Source: DASVUC01 sp036387255
GTDB lineage: Bacteria > Planctomycetota > Phycisphaerae > Tepidisphaerales > Tepidisphaeraceae
Length of the DNA stretch: 64,000 nt
Reading direction: 5' to 3'
Assembly (NCBI GenBank): GCA_036387255.1
Contig: DASVUC010000124.1
Span: 1 to 64,000 of the forward strand
The number at the start of each line of letters is the position of its first letter. The stretch's first letter is position 1. Shown one piece after another: positions 1 through 7,841 of the stretch. The position numbers were made by a program, and so were the translations under genes. The notes under the pieces were generated by a model. That model searched no databases, was not told the origin of the DNA, and saw only the letters and a program-made list of their open reading frames with translations.

Positions 1-406
1 AAATCCCCCGCACCCGAAACGGCCCACGCTCCACCGACCGCGTCAACGTCCGCTCGCTCACCCCCAACTTTCGCGCCAGTTCCTTCTTCCTCGAATAAGG
101 CCGATCCATATACACCGGCCGCAACAACCACCGCACCATCTCCGCATCCACCGTGATCTCATGCCCCAACTCGCATCGCTGCCCCGCGAGCCGCAAATGA
201 TCTTCCCGTTCCCTCCACGAACTCCCCAGCATCGAATCAATCCGCTGATCCGAAGCCCGCACCACCAAACACCACGCCCGCGGACAAGCCCGAGCCATCT
301 TCGACTTCCGCCGCGCCAGCCTCCGCTCCAACTCCTCCCCATCCGAAAGCACCCACCCCTTCACCCGCTCCCACCCCTCCACCACCAAATCCGTCAACTC
401 ATGCAT
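1..406 (-). CDS. Partial helix-turn-helix protein, cut by the left window edge
   Basis: The minus-strand frame starting at ATG 406 stays open to base 1, giving at least 135 residues beginning MHELTDLVVEGWERVKG. A Shine-Dalgarno-like AGGGGAGG lies just upstream of the ATG. The visible C-terminal part contains KKELARKLGVSERTLTRSVE, a good helix-turn-helix pattern, after a basic helical segment (EELERRLARRKSKMARA). I do not recognise the family. A broken second copy of its first ~40 codons lies at 14467-14571, so the gene belongs to a repeated family in this genome. DNA binding is inferred from the HTH pattern only. Confidence 0.6.
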   Translation of the reverse strand, partial: MHELTDLVVEGWERVKGWVLSDGEELERRLARRKSKMARACPRAWCLVVRASDQRIDSMLGSSWREREDHLRLAGQRCELGHEITVDAEMVRWLLRPVYMDRPYSRKKELARKLGVSERTLTRSVERGPFRVRGI

Positions 407-425
407 CCCACCCTCCCCTTTGAGT

Positions 426-485
426 TCCTGAAATCTCAGATCCTGAAATCTCAGATCCTGAAATCTGACATCCTGAAATCTGACA
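426..485. repeat. Four tandem 15-bp repeats upstream of the HTH gene
   Basis: Two copies of TCCTGAAATCTCAGA are followed by two copies of TCCTGAAATCTGACA, head to tail. They lie just upstream of the start of the partial HTH gene. The rest of 407-733 shows no gene I can support. A related GAAATCTGAAATC stretch lies upstream of the broken second copy near 14590, so the motif travels with this gene's leader. Confidence 0.9.
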
Positions 486-733
486 TCCCCATTCGACCCC
501 AGCCCCAGTACGTATCCGTTAGGATAACCTCCGTCAACAACATTCCCCGCCTTCCTCCATTCCACCACCCTGTATGTCGAAGTAGTCCCTCTTCACACAA
601 GGCTCACCCTTTTACACCATCCCATAATCTCGCACTTCATCTATGGCCTCTACTCTGTCACAAACCCCCTCGTGCTTCGGTGCCGAACCTGTGCTATATT
701 CCAGCCACTTCACCCGTACGTGGGGGAACTTAA

Positions 734-2740
734 ATGCGAAAACGCCGGATCTCTCCGCTCGTCGTCGCTTGCGCGGCCACGCTTCCCTGCGCTGCGAAAG
801 CCGCGACACAAACCGCTATTTGGAATGGCGGTGACCACACATGGGACTCGCCGATGTACTGGACTCCGGCGGTCGTTCCCGTCAATACATTGCAAGAAGA
901 ATTCGACGTCAGCATCGATGGTAAGTCCGATTCTTCCATCGTGTCCTTGGACAGCCCAAGCTATCGCTCATTCGCGATTCGTTCCCTTCGCATCGATGGC
1001 GGCGATGGCCTTCGAATGACCTCCACCACGCTCGCCCTCACAAATGCCTTGACTGTCAACGGCTTCTTCGAAGTCGCAGGCGCCACCGTTTCTTTGCCCG
1101 CGGGCGCGACGATTTCGGGTACCGGAAGAATCTCCACGACCGGTACCAACGGCAGGATTCTTTCAGCCGGGGGCGCTCTGACCATCGGCTCGGGAATCAC
1201 CATCAGCGCCATCGGCGACTATCAATCGCCCCACACCTACGTCGGTTCCGCCAGTTATCCCCTGATCAGCAATGGCGCCATTACAGCTGCCGATCCATTC
1301 ACAGTCGTCACTGCCGCGGGATCCACGTTTACGAACAACGGCTCAATCAACATAGCCAATCAGGCAACGGTCGAAATCAATACGACGATCCAGCAGCTCT
1401 CCGATTTGGGCACAATCAATAATGCCGGCTCCGGTCTCCTCCGCCTGCTTGGGACGTTGAACAATTCGGGGCGTACGTTCAACCTCGACAATGCAGGCTC
1501 GCTGGAAGTGGGCGGAACAATCGTCGGCGGGACCCTCACCTCCAGCGGTTCGACGCAAGTAGTCTTCGCCGCCGCAGGAACTCGGCTGGACAACGTCATC
1601 GTCAACGCGCCTGCTCTGGCAAAAGGCACCGTCAAGGTTGTCGCAGGACAGACATTTAGCGGATCGACAAGCCTCAACTTGCTCGGCAGTCTTGTTTCCG
1701 AGAGCGGCGCGCTGACCATCGGCGCAGACGCCACTGTTCGAGGAAAAGGCACCATCGGCACCACGACCCAGTCAGTAATTAATTATGGCAATATCTCCGC
1801 CGACACCAACGGAGCTACCCTCACCGTCAGCACCTCATCTCTGACTAACCTCGGCACCATCGAGAGTAAGAGCGGCGCGACCGTCGCCCTTGCCGGAACT
1901 TATACAACCTCCGGACTTGGCACCATCATCGGCAGCGGTGGGACGCTTCTTCTAGCCGGCACGCTCGACAACACCGGTCAAACTTACACGATGCCCGCGC
2001 TGCCCACCCGACTCCGTAACGCCAAAATGGTCGGCGGCACGCTCAGCACCACACCGGGTGCCGACCTCGTCGTGGACCCGAACACGAATGCCACCCTTGA
2101 CGACTTGGTTCTTAACGGCACCCTCCAGATGCCTTCCAGCGGCAATCTGTACCTGCCCCACGGCATCTCCGGAAATGCCACGATCCTCCTCGGCTCCATC
2201 ACCGCTAAAAAGATTTCCAGTTCCCCCTCACCCTCCACCGATCCTCTTGTCATCGGCAGCGGCGTGACCATCAAAGGTGGCACTGCTCAAATTGGCTCCA
2301 GCATCCAGCCGCTCATCAATCATGGCACCATTCAAGCTGATGGCGCGGCCACTGTCGCATTGAGCGGTTCGTCCATCTTCACCGACGGCACACTCCGGAT
2401 TCTTCGCAATGGCCTCATGCAGAGTCCCTCGCTCCAGCTTGGAGACAATGCGCGCCTCTCCCTGGACCTCTACTATTTCACCAAGTTGGAGGTGACCGGT
2501 AACCTCGACCTCTCCCATGAGGACTATCTCGATCTCACCAACATCACCGGCCCAGGCCCCTACGTCGTCGCCAGCTACACCGGATCCCTCACTGGCGTCT
2601 TCGACCACGTCACAGACCGATGCACCGTCGATTACTCCGTACCCCACTACATCACGGTCCGTGCCGTCCCTGAACCGATCTTCCCAACGCTAGCACTTGC
2701 CTCGCTGTTCCTCCTCAGTCGCCGGCGCTCGCGCCTGTAG
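734..2740 (+). CDS. Secreted beta-helix protein with PEP-CTERM sorting signal
   Basis: A 668-residue protein with a signal peptide at about 1-24 (RKRR, then a hydrophobic stretch ending AKAA). The body is made of repeated short G-T-I-x-N and G-T-L-x-N units, as in autotransporter-like parallel beta-helix passengers. The C-terminus is a classical PEP-CTERM tripartite signal: VPEP, a hydrophobic helix, and a terminal RRRSR cluster. The family is exported and processed by an exosortase at the envelope; no exosortase gene is in the window. GGGGGAA precedes the ATG. It is transcribed alone and points into the end of the cassette array. Its ligand or substrate cannot be told from sequence. Confidence 0.85.
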   Translation: MRKRRISPLVVACAATLPCAAKAATQTAIWNGGDHTWDSPMYWTPAVVPVNTLQEEFDVSIDGKSDSSIVSLDSPSYRSFAIRSLRIDGGDGLRMTSTTLALTNALTVNGFFEVAGATVSLPAGATISGTGRISTTGTNGRILSAGGALTIGSGITISAIGDYQSPHTYVGSASYPLISNGAITAADPFTVVTAAGSTFTNNGSINIANQATVEINTTIQQLSDLGTINNAGSGLLRLLGTLNNSGRTFNLDNAGSLEVGGTIVGGTLTSSGSTQVVFAAAGTRLDNVIVNAPALAKGTVKVVAGQTFSGSTSLNLLGSLVSESGALTIGADATVRGKGTIGTTTQSVINYGNISADTNGATLTVSTSSLTNLGTIESKSGATVALAGTYTTSGLGTIIGSGGTLLLAGTLDNTGQTYTMPALPTRLRNAKMVGGTLSTTPGADLVVDPNTNATLDDLVLNGTLQMPSSGNLYLPHGISGNATILLGSITAKKISSSPSPSTDPLVIGSGVTIKGGTAQIGSSIQPLINHGTIQADGAATVALSGSSIFTDGTLRILRNGLMQSPSLQLGDNARLSLDLYYFTKLEVTGNLDLSHEDYLDLTNITGPGPYVVASYTGSLTGVFDHVTDRCTVDYSVPHYITVRAVPEPIFPTLALASLFLLSRRRSRL

Positions 2741-2989
2741 TCGCAAAATCGAGCCCGGATAAGGGGTCGGCCGGATAAGGGGTCGCAAGTTGAACTTCTC
2801 CTCAAACCACCCTTAGGCGCCTGATCGACTTGCCACTCCTTTGTATGTCCCGAGCAATAGCACTCAGAGTCGCCATCGCGGCAGCCAAGGGGCGCCCTCG
2901 CCGAGAACAGGCACGGGCGGATGGGGAAATGCTGGCCGGTCAATCGTTCGTTGGGACGGGGAGAACGATCATGCCGTGCGGCCGCGAGG
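2741..2989. other. Intergenic stretch without supported gene
   Basis: About 250 bp between the PEP-CTERM gene and the first attC-like site. It contains a direct repeat of CCGGATAAGGGGTCG (about 2757-2786) and no convincing ORF on either strand. It marks the distal end of the cassette array. Confidence 0.6.
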
Positions 2990-3086
2990 GTATAACGTGG
3001 TGGCCGTTGAGCGGCCGGCGCCACAAGCGCCAACTTTCGCGATTAGCTTACCCGCCGGCCCAGTCCCGTGCATTGGCGGGTTATGT
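2990..3086 (-). repeat. attC-like site 1 (distal end of array)
   Basis: Imperfect palindrome bounded by GTATAAC and GTTATGT, with inner arms GCCGTTGAGCGGCCGGCG and GCCGGCCCAGTCCCGTGC. The stop codon of the adjoining gene lies inside the GTTATGT box. It is the last recombination site of the array, next to non-cassette DNA. Confidence 0.8.
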
Positions 3087-3881
3087 CGCAGCCGGGCCGC
3101 CGACAAGTTTGAACTTAAAGCGCTCGGCGAAATCGGAGGCACAGCCCGCGCAGACCCACCGATATCCGTCGTCCGTGGTGTAGCCTTCGCGCAACACATC
3201 CGCAACGCCCTCACGATCCATGAACTTCGCATTGCAGAACTCGCAGTGATCGTGATCCCACCCGGGACGCGTTTCATGCCACGCCCGCCAAAACAGTGTG
3301 GCGGCGGACAGGTAGCGTTCCTGCCCCAGCAGACGCCAATCGTCATCTGTGACCTTTTGCGACATAACGGACCGCCGAGCGCGCGCCCGTCTCACGAGGA
3401 CATACACGCAAAGCACGACGCCGCCGAGGAAGCCGCCGATGTAACTCGCTAAATGTGCCCAAAGGTCTGTCAGAAACGCCACGTGCCGATCTGCGGGGAC
3501 GCGCGACGCCATTGGCTCAAGGAGCCAGACCCATCTTCGCGTCGCGGCAACGTGCCCCACGACGCCCGCGACTAAAGCCAATACGGCGACGACTGCCAGC
3601 ATGATCGCCAGCGGTCGAACCAACCGCATCGCGCTGAGTTGTGGCGATGATCCCACGCGCGAGCACAGAGCTAGCGGCACGCCCAAGATCAGGCCGACCC
3701 ACCACGTTGCGATCACGCCCCAGCCCAATCCCAAAAGCGTTGGATCGTTCGTATCAAAGACCGGCGGGTGCCCGATCGTGAAGTACTCGACACAAATGCG
3801 GGCCGTAATCTGATCATGGACGACGCCGTAGAGGACGGCGGCGACGATGCAGAGGAGGATGATCGAGAGAAATCGCACCAC
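3081..3881 (-). CDS. Cassette gene 1: membrane protein joined to a WDHDHCEFC-type domain
   Basis: The reading frame runs back to 3965, but everything upstream of 3884 is attC sequence. The two adjacent GTG codons at 3881 and 3878, directly after the site, are the likely starts, giving about 266 residues. The N-terminal ~165 residues contain about four hydrophobic segments (starting RFLSIILLCIVAAVLYG). A basic RRARARRS linker leads to a ~95-residue soluble domain starting MSQKVTDDDWRLLGQERYL and holding WDHDHCEFC, which could bind metal and which I have seen as a stand-alone small protein. This suggests a fusion of two ORFs. Function unknown. The TAA stop lies in the attC box. Confidence 0.75.
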   Translation of the reverse strand: MVRFLSIILLCIVAAVLYGVVHDQITARICVEYFTIGHPPVFDTNDPTLLGLGWGVIATWWVGLILGVPLALCSRVGSSPQLSAMRLVRPLAIMLAVVAVLALVAGVVGHVAATRRWVWLLEPMASRVPADRHVAFLTDLWAHLASYIGGFLGGVVLCVYVLVRRARARRSVMSQKVTDDDWRLLGQERYLSAATLFWRAWHETRPGWDHDHCEFCNAKFMDREGVADVLREGYTTDDGYRWVCAGCASDFAERFKFKLVGGPAAT

Positions 3882-3883
3882 CG

Positions 3884-3983
3884 GTATAACGGGCCAGCAT
3901 GTCAACGGCCGGCACCGCACCGACCGACATGAATTTACCAGAACGCCAGACGCGGTGCCGGCCATTGCAGCGTTTGGTTATCA
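3884..3983 (-). repeat. attC-like site 2
   Basis: Palindromic site bounded by GTATAAC (3884-3890) and GTTATCA (3977-3983), with arms GGCCGGCACCGC and GCGGTGCCGGCC. It separates cassette genes 1 and 2. Confidence 0.8.
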
Positions 3984-3989
3984 GGCGTT

Positions 3990-4244
3990 TCAGCGCCGCC
4001 CCCGCAGTACAAACGGCAGCGAGATCATCACGACACCCACCAGGGTCGTCACGAGCCCGAGCGGGATCATGACGGGACGATGGTGTGCTCGGTAGTCGGT
4101 GAAAACGAAAACATAAAGCCAGCGAGTGCCGAGCAAGAGTGGCAAGACCCCGAAACAGGCGACGGCAATCAGAGATCCGTAAGACGTTCGACCGCCATCT
4201 TTGGGCGGCGATGCGTAGTCTAGAGGGTTCTTCTCGCCCGTCAT
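3990..4244 (-). CDS. Cassette gene 2: small two-helix membrane protein
   Basis: 84 residues from ATG 4244 (MTGEKNPLDYASPPKDGG). An upstream in-frame ATG at 4280 lies inside attC site 3 and is not used as the start here. Two hydrophobic helices (SLIAVACFGVLPLLLG and PLGLVTTLVGVVMISLP) flank a short loop, and the protein ends in RGRR. It is unrecognised. Size, position and orientation match the other cassette genes. Confidence 0.65.
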   Translation of the reverse strand: MTGEKNPLDYASPPKDGGRTSYGSLIAVACFGVLPLLLGTRWLYVFVFTDYRAHHRPVMIPLGLVTTLVGVVMISLPFVLRGRR

Positions 4245-4263
4245 CTGTGGAACGCCCGAAGCC

Positions 4264-4365
4264 AGATAACGTAACGCCAATCAGTGGCCGAGCCGGCCCC
4301 GCGCAGGCTCTCGAACCACAAGGAGCTTACCCGCCGGCTCGGTCCGCTGCATCGGCGGGTTAGTC
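4264..4365 (-). repeat. attC-like site 3
   Basis: Bounded by AGATAAC and GTTAGTC. Its arms (GGCCGAGCCGGC and GCCGGCTCGGTCC) are nearly the same as those of site 17 (11186-11287), so the two form a subfamily. Confidence 0.8.
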
Positions 4366-4382
4366 GGCCGGCGGGCCGCGCG

Positions 4383-4793
4383 CTACTTCGGCCTGGACCG
4401 GGTTCGGTACCGCGTGTCGTCGGGTTTCCAGAAGGCGAAGCGACCTGCGGCCACTTCCAGCCGGTTATCGAGTCCCGCGGCACCCAGCACCGTCGCGGCA
4501 TCATCCGGGTCCGCACAGTCACGGAAGTGCAAGACGTGCTGAGCTGCCGTTACCTCCGCGTAGTGCTTTGCATTGTTCTGCTTCGCGAGTTCGAGCACCT
4601 CGGGGCCCGTGCGTGCGACGGAGTGAGTGTGGATGTCGTGGTCGAGCGCGTAAGTCCGAATCCGCCACGTCTGCTCGCCGATCCACCATTGCAGCGTGTC
4701 CGGCACGTCATCCGGTCCGTCGAGCGGGCGCTCCACCTCGCCGGTGTAACTGCTCTTCACGGTGAGGATGGCGAGAAGAAGTGTCCCCTGCAC
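4383..4793 (-). CDS. Cassette gene 3: hypothetical protein
   Basis: 136 residues from GTG 4793, preceded by GGAG at good spacing and starting 14 bases inside the site boundary. The N-terminus (QGTLLLAILTVKSS) is weakly hydrophobic. The rest is soluble and contains WWIGEQTWRIRTYALDHDIH. The TAG stop lies outside the attC box, unlike most cassettes here. No family recognised. Confidence 0.55.
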   Translation of the reverse strand: MQGTLLLAILTVKSSYTGEVERPLDGPDDVPDTLQWWIGEQTWRIRTYALDHDIHTHSVARTGPEVLELAKQNNAKHYAEVTAAQHVLHFRDCADPDDAATVLGAAGLDNRLEVAAGRFAFWKPDDTRYRTRSRPK

Positions 4794-4806
4794 GGTCGCT
4801 CCGGCC

Positions 4807-4908
4807 GACTAACGTAATGCCGTTGAGCGGCCGCGGCGGCGCACGCGCGACGCTCACCCGCCAATAAAGTATACCGCCGCCGCGGTCCGCTCCAGCGGCG
4901 GGTTATCC
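4807..4908 (-). repeat. attC-like site 4
   Basis: Bounded by GACTAAC and GTTATCC, with arms GCCGTTGAGCGGCCGCGGCG and CGCCGCGGTCCGCTCCAGCG. Same architecture as the neighbouring sites. Confidence 0.8.
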
Positions 4909-4952
4909 CCAGTCCGGCCGGACCACGTAGCCGGTCGGCGGCGCAAGCGACT

Positions 4953-5519
4953 TCACCGCGCGTGCCGGAGCACGAGTTCCACCGGTTCCCCATTCAGCAG
5001 CGCCTCGCTACGGCTCGGCTCCTTGACCAGGCGGTCGCCAACGGCGGCCAGCGTCCACACCGCTTCGCTCACCCCCTCGAGCTTGACTGGCGTGCCCTTG
5101 CGATCCCGCACAACCAGGGTAGGGGCGCCGTGGTTGGTCGAACGGTACGTCTCGACGATCACGCCGTCGCAGGACCAAGCCATCTTCTCTGCCCAGGAAA
5201 CCCGTTGCGTCCACGGGTAAAGCACGCCGAACGCGAGGGGAAGAATCAACAGTCCGATCCAAGAATTGTCGGTCGGCCGCGGCCGATGCGGGTCCGGCAT
5301 CTTCGCGAGAAAGAGGGCCATCGGCAGCACCATTGCCGCGGCGGCGAACGATCCAATCAGCACCTCGCCCCGCCAGCCGCAATAACGGACTGTGTCCGCG
5401 GCCCAAGCGAATCCGGCGACAACCAGCGCCGCGGGCATGAACAACCCCCAGCCCATCCGCCCAACCCATCGAAACGTGGCCGCCGCCAGCAACGCGCCGA
5501 CGAGGAAAGGCGCAAACAT
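4953..5519 (-). CDS. Cassette gene 4: multi-pass membrane protein
   Basis: 188 residues from ATG 5519 (MFAPFLVGALLAAATF); a TTG at 5537 is an alternative start. About four hydrophobic helices occupy residues 1-105 (for example LIGSFAAAAMVLPMALFLA). A soluble C-terminal domain follows with a beta-rich pattern (GVIVETYRSTNHGAPTLVVR). The family is not recognised. The fold suggests a membrane anchor with a small cytoplasmic or external domain. Confidence 0.65.
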   Translation of the reverse strand: MFAPFLVGALLAAATFRWVGRMGWGLFMPAALVVAGFAWAADTVRYCGWRGEVLIGSFAAAAMVLPMALFLAKMPDPHRPRPTDNSWIGLLILPLAFGVLYPWTQRVSWAEKMAWSCDGVIVETYRSTNHGAPTLVVRDRKGTPVKLEGVSEAVWTLAAVGDRLVKEPSRSEALLNGEPVELVLRHAR

Positions 5520-5555
5520 GTTGACGTTCTGAACCAACTCTTCACCGCTCCTGCG

Positions 5556-5656
5556 GGATAACGGACCAGCATTGAACCGCCGGCCGGGCGCTCGACGGTC
5601 TTTCGAATCTCAACGACCGTTCCGCCCGGCCGGGCCGTTCCAGTGCGGGGTTATCC
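5556..5656 (-). repeat. attC-like site 5
   Basis: Bounded by GGATAAC and GTTATCC. Its GGCCGGGCGCTCGA and GACCGTTCCGCCCGGCC segments recur in site 12, so the two are close relatives. Confidence 0.8.
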
Positions 5657-6007
5657 CGCCGGCGGTTGGCCGTTCGGACCATTGCCGAACGTGCCCCAGC
5701 CGTCGGGGTGACCGCCGACACGCGCACTCAGTTCGGCCAACTCGTCCTGCACGGCAAGAACGGCTTCATAGGTGGCCAACATCCGCGACGAACATTCGCA
5801 AGTCCATGGCAAACTGCATTCGGGACTCTCGTAGATGCTCACTCGATAGCCGAGCTTATACACGACCTCCGCCAACGCCTTCGCTGCCGCCTCGTCGGGT
5901 ACGGCAACCTGAAAGTTGATGAACATGGGCTTGGACATGTCCGAGCCGTCGTCCGCGACACGTCGAAGTGCGTCACCGTCCGAGTCGTTGGGAAAACCAT
6001 CGGGCAT
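5651..6007 (-). CDS. Cassette gene 5: RraB-like ribonuclease E regulator family
   Basis: 118 residues from ATG 6007, six bases from attC site 6. The pattern FPNDSDGDALRRVADDGSD, then FQVAVPDEAAAKALAE, then WTCECSSRML, and the ending HPDGWGTFGNG match the RraB (DUF1260) family. In enterobacteria RraB binds the RNase E C-terminal region and modulates RNA decay. Here only family membership can be claimed. The TAA stop lies in the GGATAAC box of site 5. It is the best-recognised cassette gene and argues that these ORFs are real. Confidence 0.8.
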   Translation of the reverse strand: MPDGFPNDSDGDALRRVADDGSDMSKPMFINFQVAVPDEAAAKALAEVVYKLGYRVSIYESPECSLPWTCECSSRMLATYEAVLAVQDELAELSARVGGHPDGWGTFGNGPNGQPPAG

Positions 6008-6012
6008 AGGCG

Positions 6013-6112
6013 GGATAACGTAGGGCCGTTCACCGGCCGCGGCCGCGCCGGCGACCATTCGAATCAGAGTAAACGTTCCGCGGCCGCGGTCCAGTGCAGC
6101 GGCGGGTTATCT
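6013..6112 (-). repeat. attC-like site 6
   Basis: Bounded by GGATAAC and GTTATCT, with long GC-rich arms CGGCCGCGGCCGCG and CCGCGGCCGCGGTCC. Shares its arm type with site 13. Confidence 0.8.
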
Positions 6113-6129
6113 CTCCCGCCGCGCGGCCA

Positions 6130-6465
6130 TCAGAGGGCCCACAGAAAAGAGGCGGCGCAGCTCAGGACGCCGACCATAAGACCGACCCGACACAGCGATA
6201 CACCCGCACCTAGCCTCGCACACGCCGGCCACGCGGCGAACGCGATCCCTTGGACCGCCGGAAGCGCCCAAAACCGGCGATGCAGGACGCCGTAGCCAAA
6301 CCCACACCCCCAGCTCGGATAGTGGGTCATCCAGTAGGCGTCGGTGATCGCTTCTTTGGCGACGTACAACGACAAGCACATGCAGACCAGGCCGATGGGC
6401 ACGCCGAGGAGCCGATTCGGCGGCCTCGGAACGTTGGGCGGTGCGTAGTCGAGTGCAGTCGTCAC
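6130..6465 (-). CDS. Cassette gene 6: small membrane protein
   Basis: 111 residues from ATG 6465, six bases from site 7. It has a proline-rich N-terminus (MTTALDYAPPNVPRPPNR) followed by about three hydrophobic segments (VPIGLVCMCLSLYVA, WALPAVQGIAFAAWPAC, VGLMVGVLSCAASFLW). Three tryptophans and several cysteines are present without a metal-site spacing. Unrecognised. Confidence 0.6.
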   Translation of the reverse strand: MTTALDYAPPNVPRPPNRLLGVPIGLVCMCLSLYVAKEAITDAYWMTHYPSWGCGFGYGVLHRRFWALPAVQGIAFAAWPACARLGAGVSLCRVGLMVGVLSCAASFLWAL

Positions 6466-6470
6466 GGGAG

Positions 6471-6561
6471 AGATAACCTAGTGGCCGTTGAGCGGCCGGC
6501 GCCACACCCGCCGACCTCGCAGATGATACTCCCGCCGGTCCGCTCCAGCGGCGGGTTATGC
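6471..6561 (-). repeat. attC-like site 7
   Basis: The shortest of the standard sites (91 bp), bounded by AGATAAC and GTTATGC. Its GCCGTTGAGCGGCCGGCGCC arm is identical to the matching arm of site 1. Confidence 0.8.
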
Positions 6562-6876
6562 CACGGAGGCACGGTCGGCAACGCGGACCGACTTGCAGTA
6601 CAACTCTCGATAGCCCGCACTGGTGTTGAGCCGCACGCGGCTCCACTCGCCGCTCTGGCCCACGACGGTCATGTCCAGGATCGCCGGACATCCGAGGAAC
6701 GGCCCCTCGTAAACCTGATACGCGTAGGCGTCCGCGAACACCAACACGCGCGGTACAAGCTCGTCGCTCCACTCGTCCTGTGGCAGGTCGACCTCCATGG
6801 TCAGCGTGTCCGTTGCCGCGTCTTCGATCACGCGCAGCAGGCGGGCATCGTGCACGTAAATGTCTCCACCTATCAT
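6556..6876 (-). CDS. Cassette gene 7: small soluble hypothetical protein
   Basis: 106 residues from ATG 6876 (MIGGDIYVHDARLLRV). A GTG at the eighth codon has a better ribosome-binding site (AGGTGGAG) and is an alternative start. The protein is beta-rich, with VEVDLPQDE-like and YQVYEGPFLGCP segments, acidic, and without hydrophobic helices. This resembles small antitoxin or immunity-type proteins only in general character. The TAA stop is inside the GCATAAC box of site 7. Confidence 0.6.
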   Translation of the reverse strand: MIGGDIYVHDARLLRVIEDAATDTLTMEVDLPQDEWSDELVPRVLVFADAYAYQVYEGPFLGCPAILDMTVVGQSGEWSRVRLNTSAGYRELYCKSVRVADRASVA

Positions 6877-6894
6877 ACGCGCTCAGGCTGAGTG

Positions 6895-6994
6895 GCATAA
6901 CGGACCGACGTTCAGCGGCCGGGCGGGCACCGGCCGGTATTCGAATCACGAGGACCGCGACGCCCGCCCGGCCCGCTGCGAGGGCTGGTTAGTC
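6895..6994 (-). repeat. attC-like site 8
   Basis: Bounded by GCATAAC and GTTAGTC. The inner ~70 bases, from CCGACGTTCAGCGGCCGGGC through GACGCCCGCCCGG, are identical to site 9. Confidence 0.8.
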
Positions 6995-7321
6995 GCCCGG
7001 CCGGGTCACCGGGATATCGCGGACCTTGGCGTGCAGAATAACGCGGAACGGCGCGTCTGCTGGTGCCTGCACCAACCGCTGCAAGTCTGAGAGCGCCGTC
7101 TCATCCGGCACTTCGCCATACACGCGCAGGCTAGGATGCGTCATGACGCTCGTCTCGACTCTCGCAAATCGCGGATCGGCCGCCAGCGACGGAGCGATAC
7201 TTTGGCGGAACGACTCGGCCGCTTTCATCCCTCGCCGCTGAACGCCACCGGGACCCAACGTCTCCGCAAGCAGCAGGATTGCCGCACCGACGACGAGGAT
7301 GATCAGCAGACGACGCCACAT
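6989..7321 (-). CDS. Cassette gene 8: single-pass membrane-anchored protein
   Basis: 110 residues from ATG 7321. The N-terminal WRRLLIILVVGAAILLLAE forms one membrane anchor or signal anchor. The remaining ~85 residues look like a small alpha/beta domain (SLRVYGEVPDETALSDLQRL). It recalls BON-like or secretin-associated small domains in outline, but I do not claim a family. The TAA stop lies in the GACTAAC box of site 8. Confidence 0.6.
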   Translation of the reverse strand: MWRRLLIILVVGAAILLLAETLGPGGVQRRGMKAAESFRQSIAPSLAADPRFARVETSVMTHPSLRVYGEVPDETALSDLQRLVQAPADAPFRVILHAKVRDIPVTRPGD

Positions 7322-7328
7322 GGAGGCC

Positions 7329-7428
7329 GACTAGCGAACCGACGTTCAGCGGCCGGGCGGGCACCGGCCGGTATTCGAATCACGAGGACCGCGACGCCCG
7401 CCCGGTCCGCTGCAGCGTGTGGTTATGG
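7329..7428 (-). repeat. attC-like site 9 with a damaged core box
   Basis: Nearly identical to site 8 internally, but the left box reads GACTAGC instead of the RxxTAAC form found at the other sites. The right box is GTTATGG. The site may no longer recombine on this side. Confidence 0.75.
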
Positions 7429-7749
7429 AGCACCGCCGCTGCCGACGAGAACTACTCGATTGTACCGAGTGGCGTAATCGTCGGCGGCTTTGATCGCTTT
7501 CCGCGGGCTAGTGTCGGTCACGTTTGACACGATATTCACGCCCGGCGCGTAGGTCCAATGCTGGAAGCCTGGTGGCGTGCCGGGAACAACCAGCGCGTAT
7601 CCCATGTAGCCGACGACACGACGATCGCCCTGCGCGAGAGCGGCCTTTGCGTCAGCGACGGGATCAGGGACGGAGGTGTTGGAGCGCGGCCCACATCCCA
7701 CGAGCCAGATCGTCGCAAGCAGGCAGAGTATGCGTCTTCCGTGCTCCAT
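7423..7749 (-). CDS. Cassette gene 9: small lipoprotein
   Basis: 108 residues from ATG 7749, whose ATG is part of the GTTATG core box of site 10. The N-terminus MEHGRRILCLLATIWLVGCG is a lipoprotein signal peptide with lipobox LVGC. The mature part has VVGYMGYALVVPGTPPGF and ends GSGGAP. The TAA stop lies in the core box of site 9, so the frame fills the cassette almost end to end. Membrane-anchored; function unknown. Confidence 0.65.
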   Translation of the reverse strand: MEHGRRILCLLATIWLVGCGPRSNTSVPDPVADAKAALAQGDRRVVGYMGYALVVPGTPPGFQHWTYAPGVNIVSNVTDTSPRKAIKAADDYATRYNRVVLVGSGGAP

Positions 7750-7841
7750 AACGTAAAGTCTCTCACTGGCCGGGGCCGACGACCAGCGATCGAAGTACAA
7801 GGACCGACGCGGCCCCGGTCCAGTGCAGCCAATGGTTATGC
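7746..7841 (-). repeat. attC-like site 10
   Basis: Bounded by CCATAAC and GTTATGC, with arms GGCCGGGGCCG and CGGCCCCGGTCCAGTGC. It contains the start codon of cassette gene 9 and the stop codon of cassette gene 10. Confidence 0.8.

Noticed and set aside
161..733. 190-codon plus-strand ORF at the left edge
   Set aside because: Pro/His-rich, antisense to the HTH gene with a good start, and runs through the tandem repeats.
2841..3452. Plus-strand ORFs crossing the cassette array
   Set aside because: They read through attC palindromes and oppose the coherent set of minus-strand genes; none shows family features.
6107..6949. Long minus-strand ORFs containing ITRRWSGP-like peptides
   Set aside because: The peptide is attC sequence in translation and recurs at most sites; such ORFs span two cassettes in the wrong frame.
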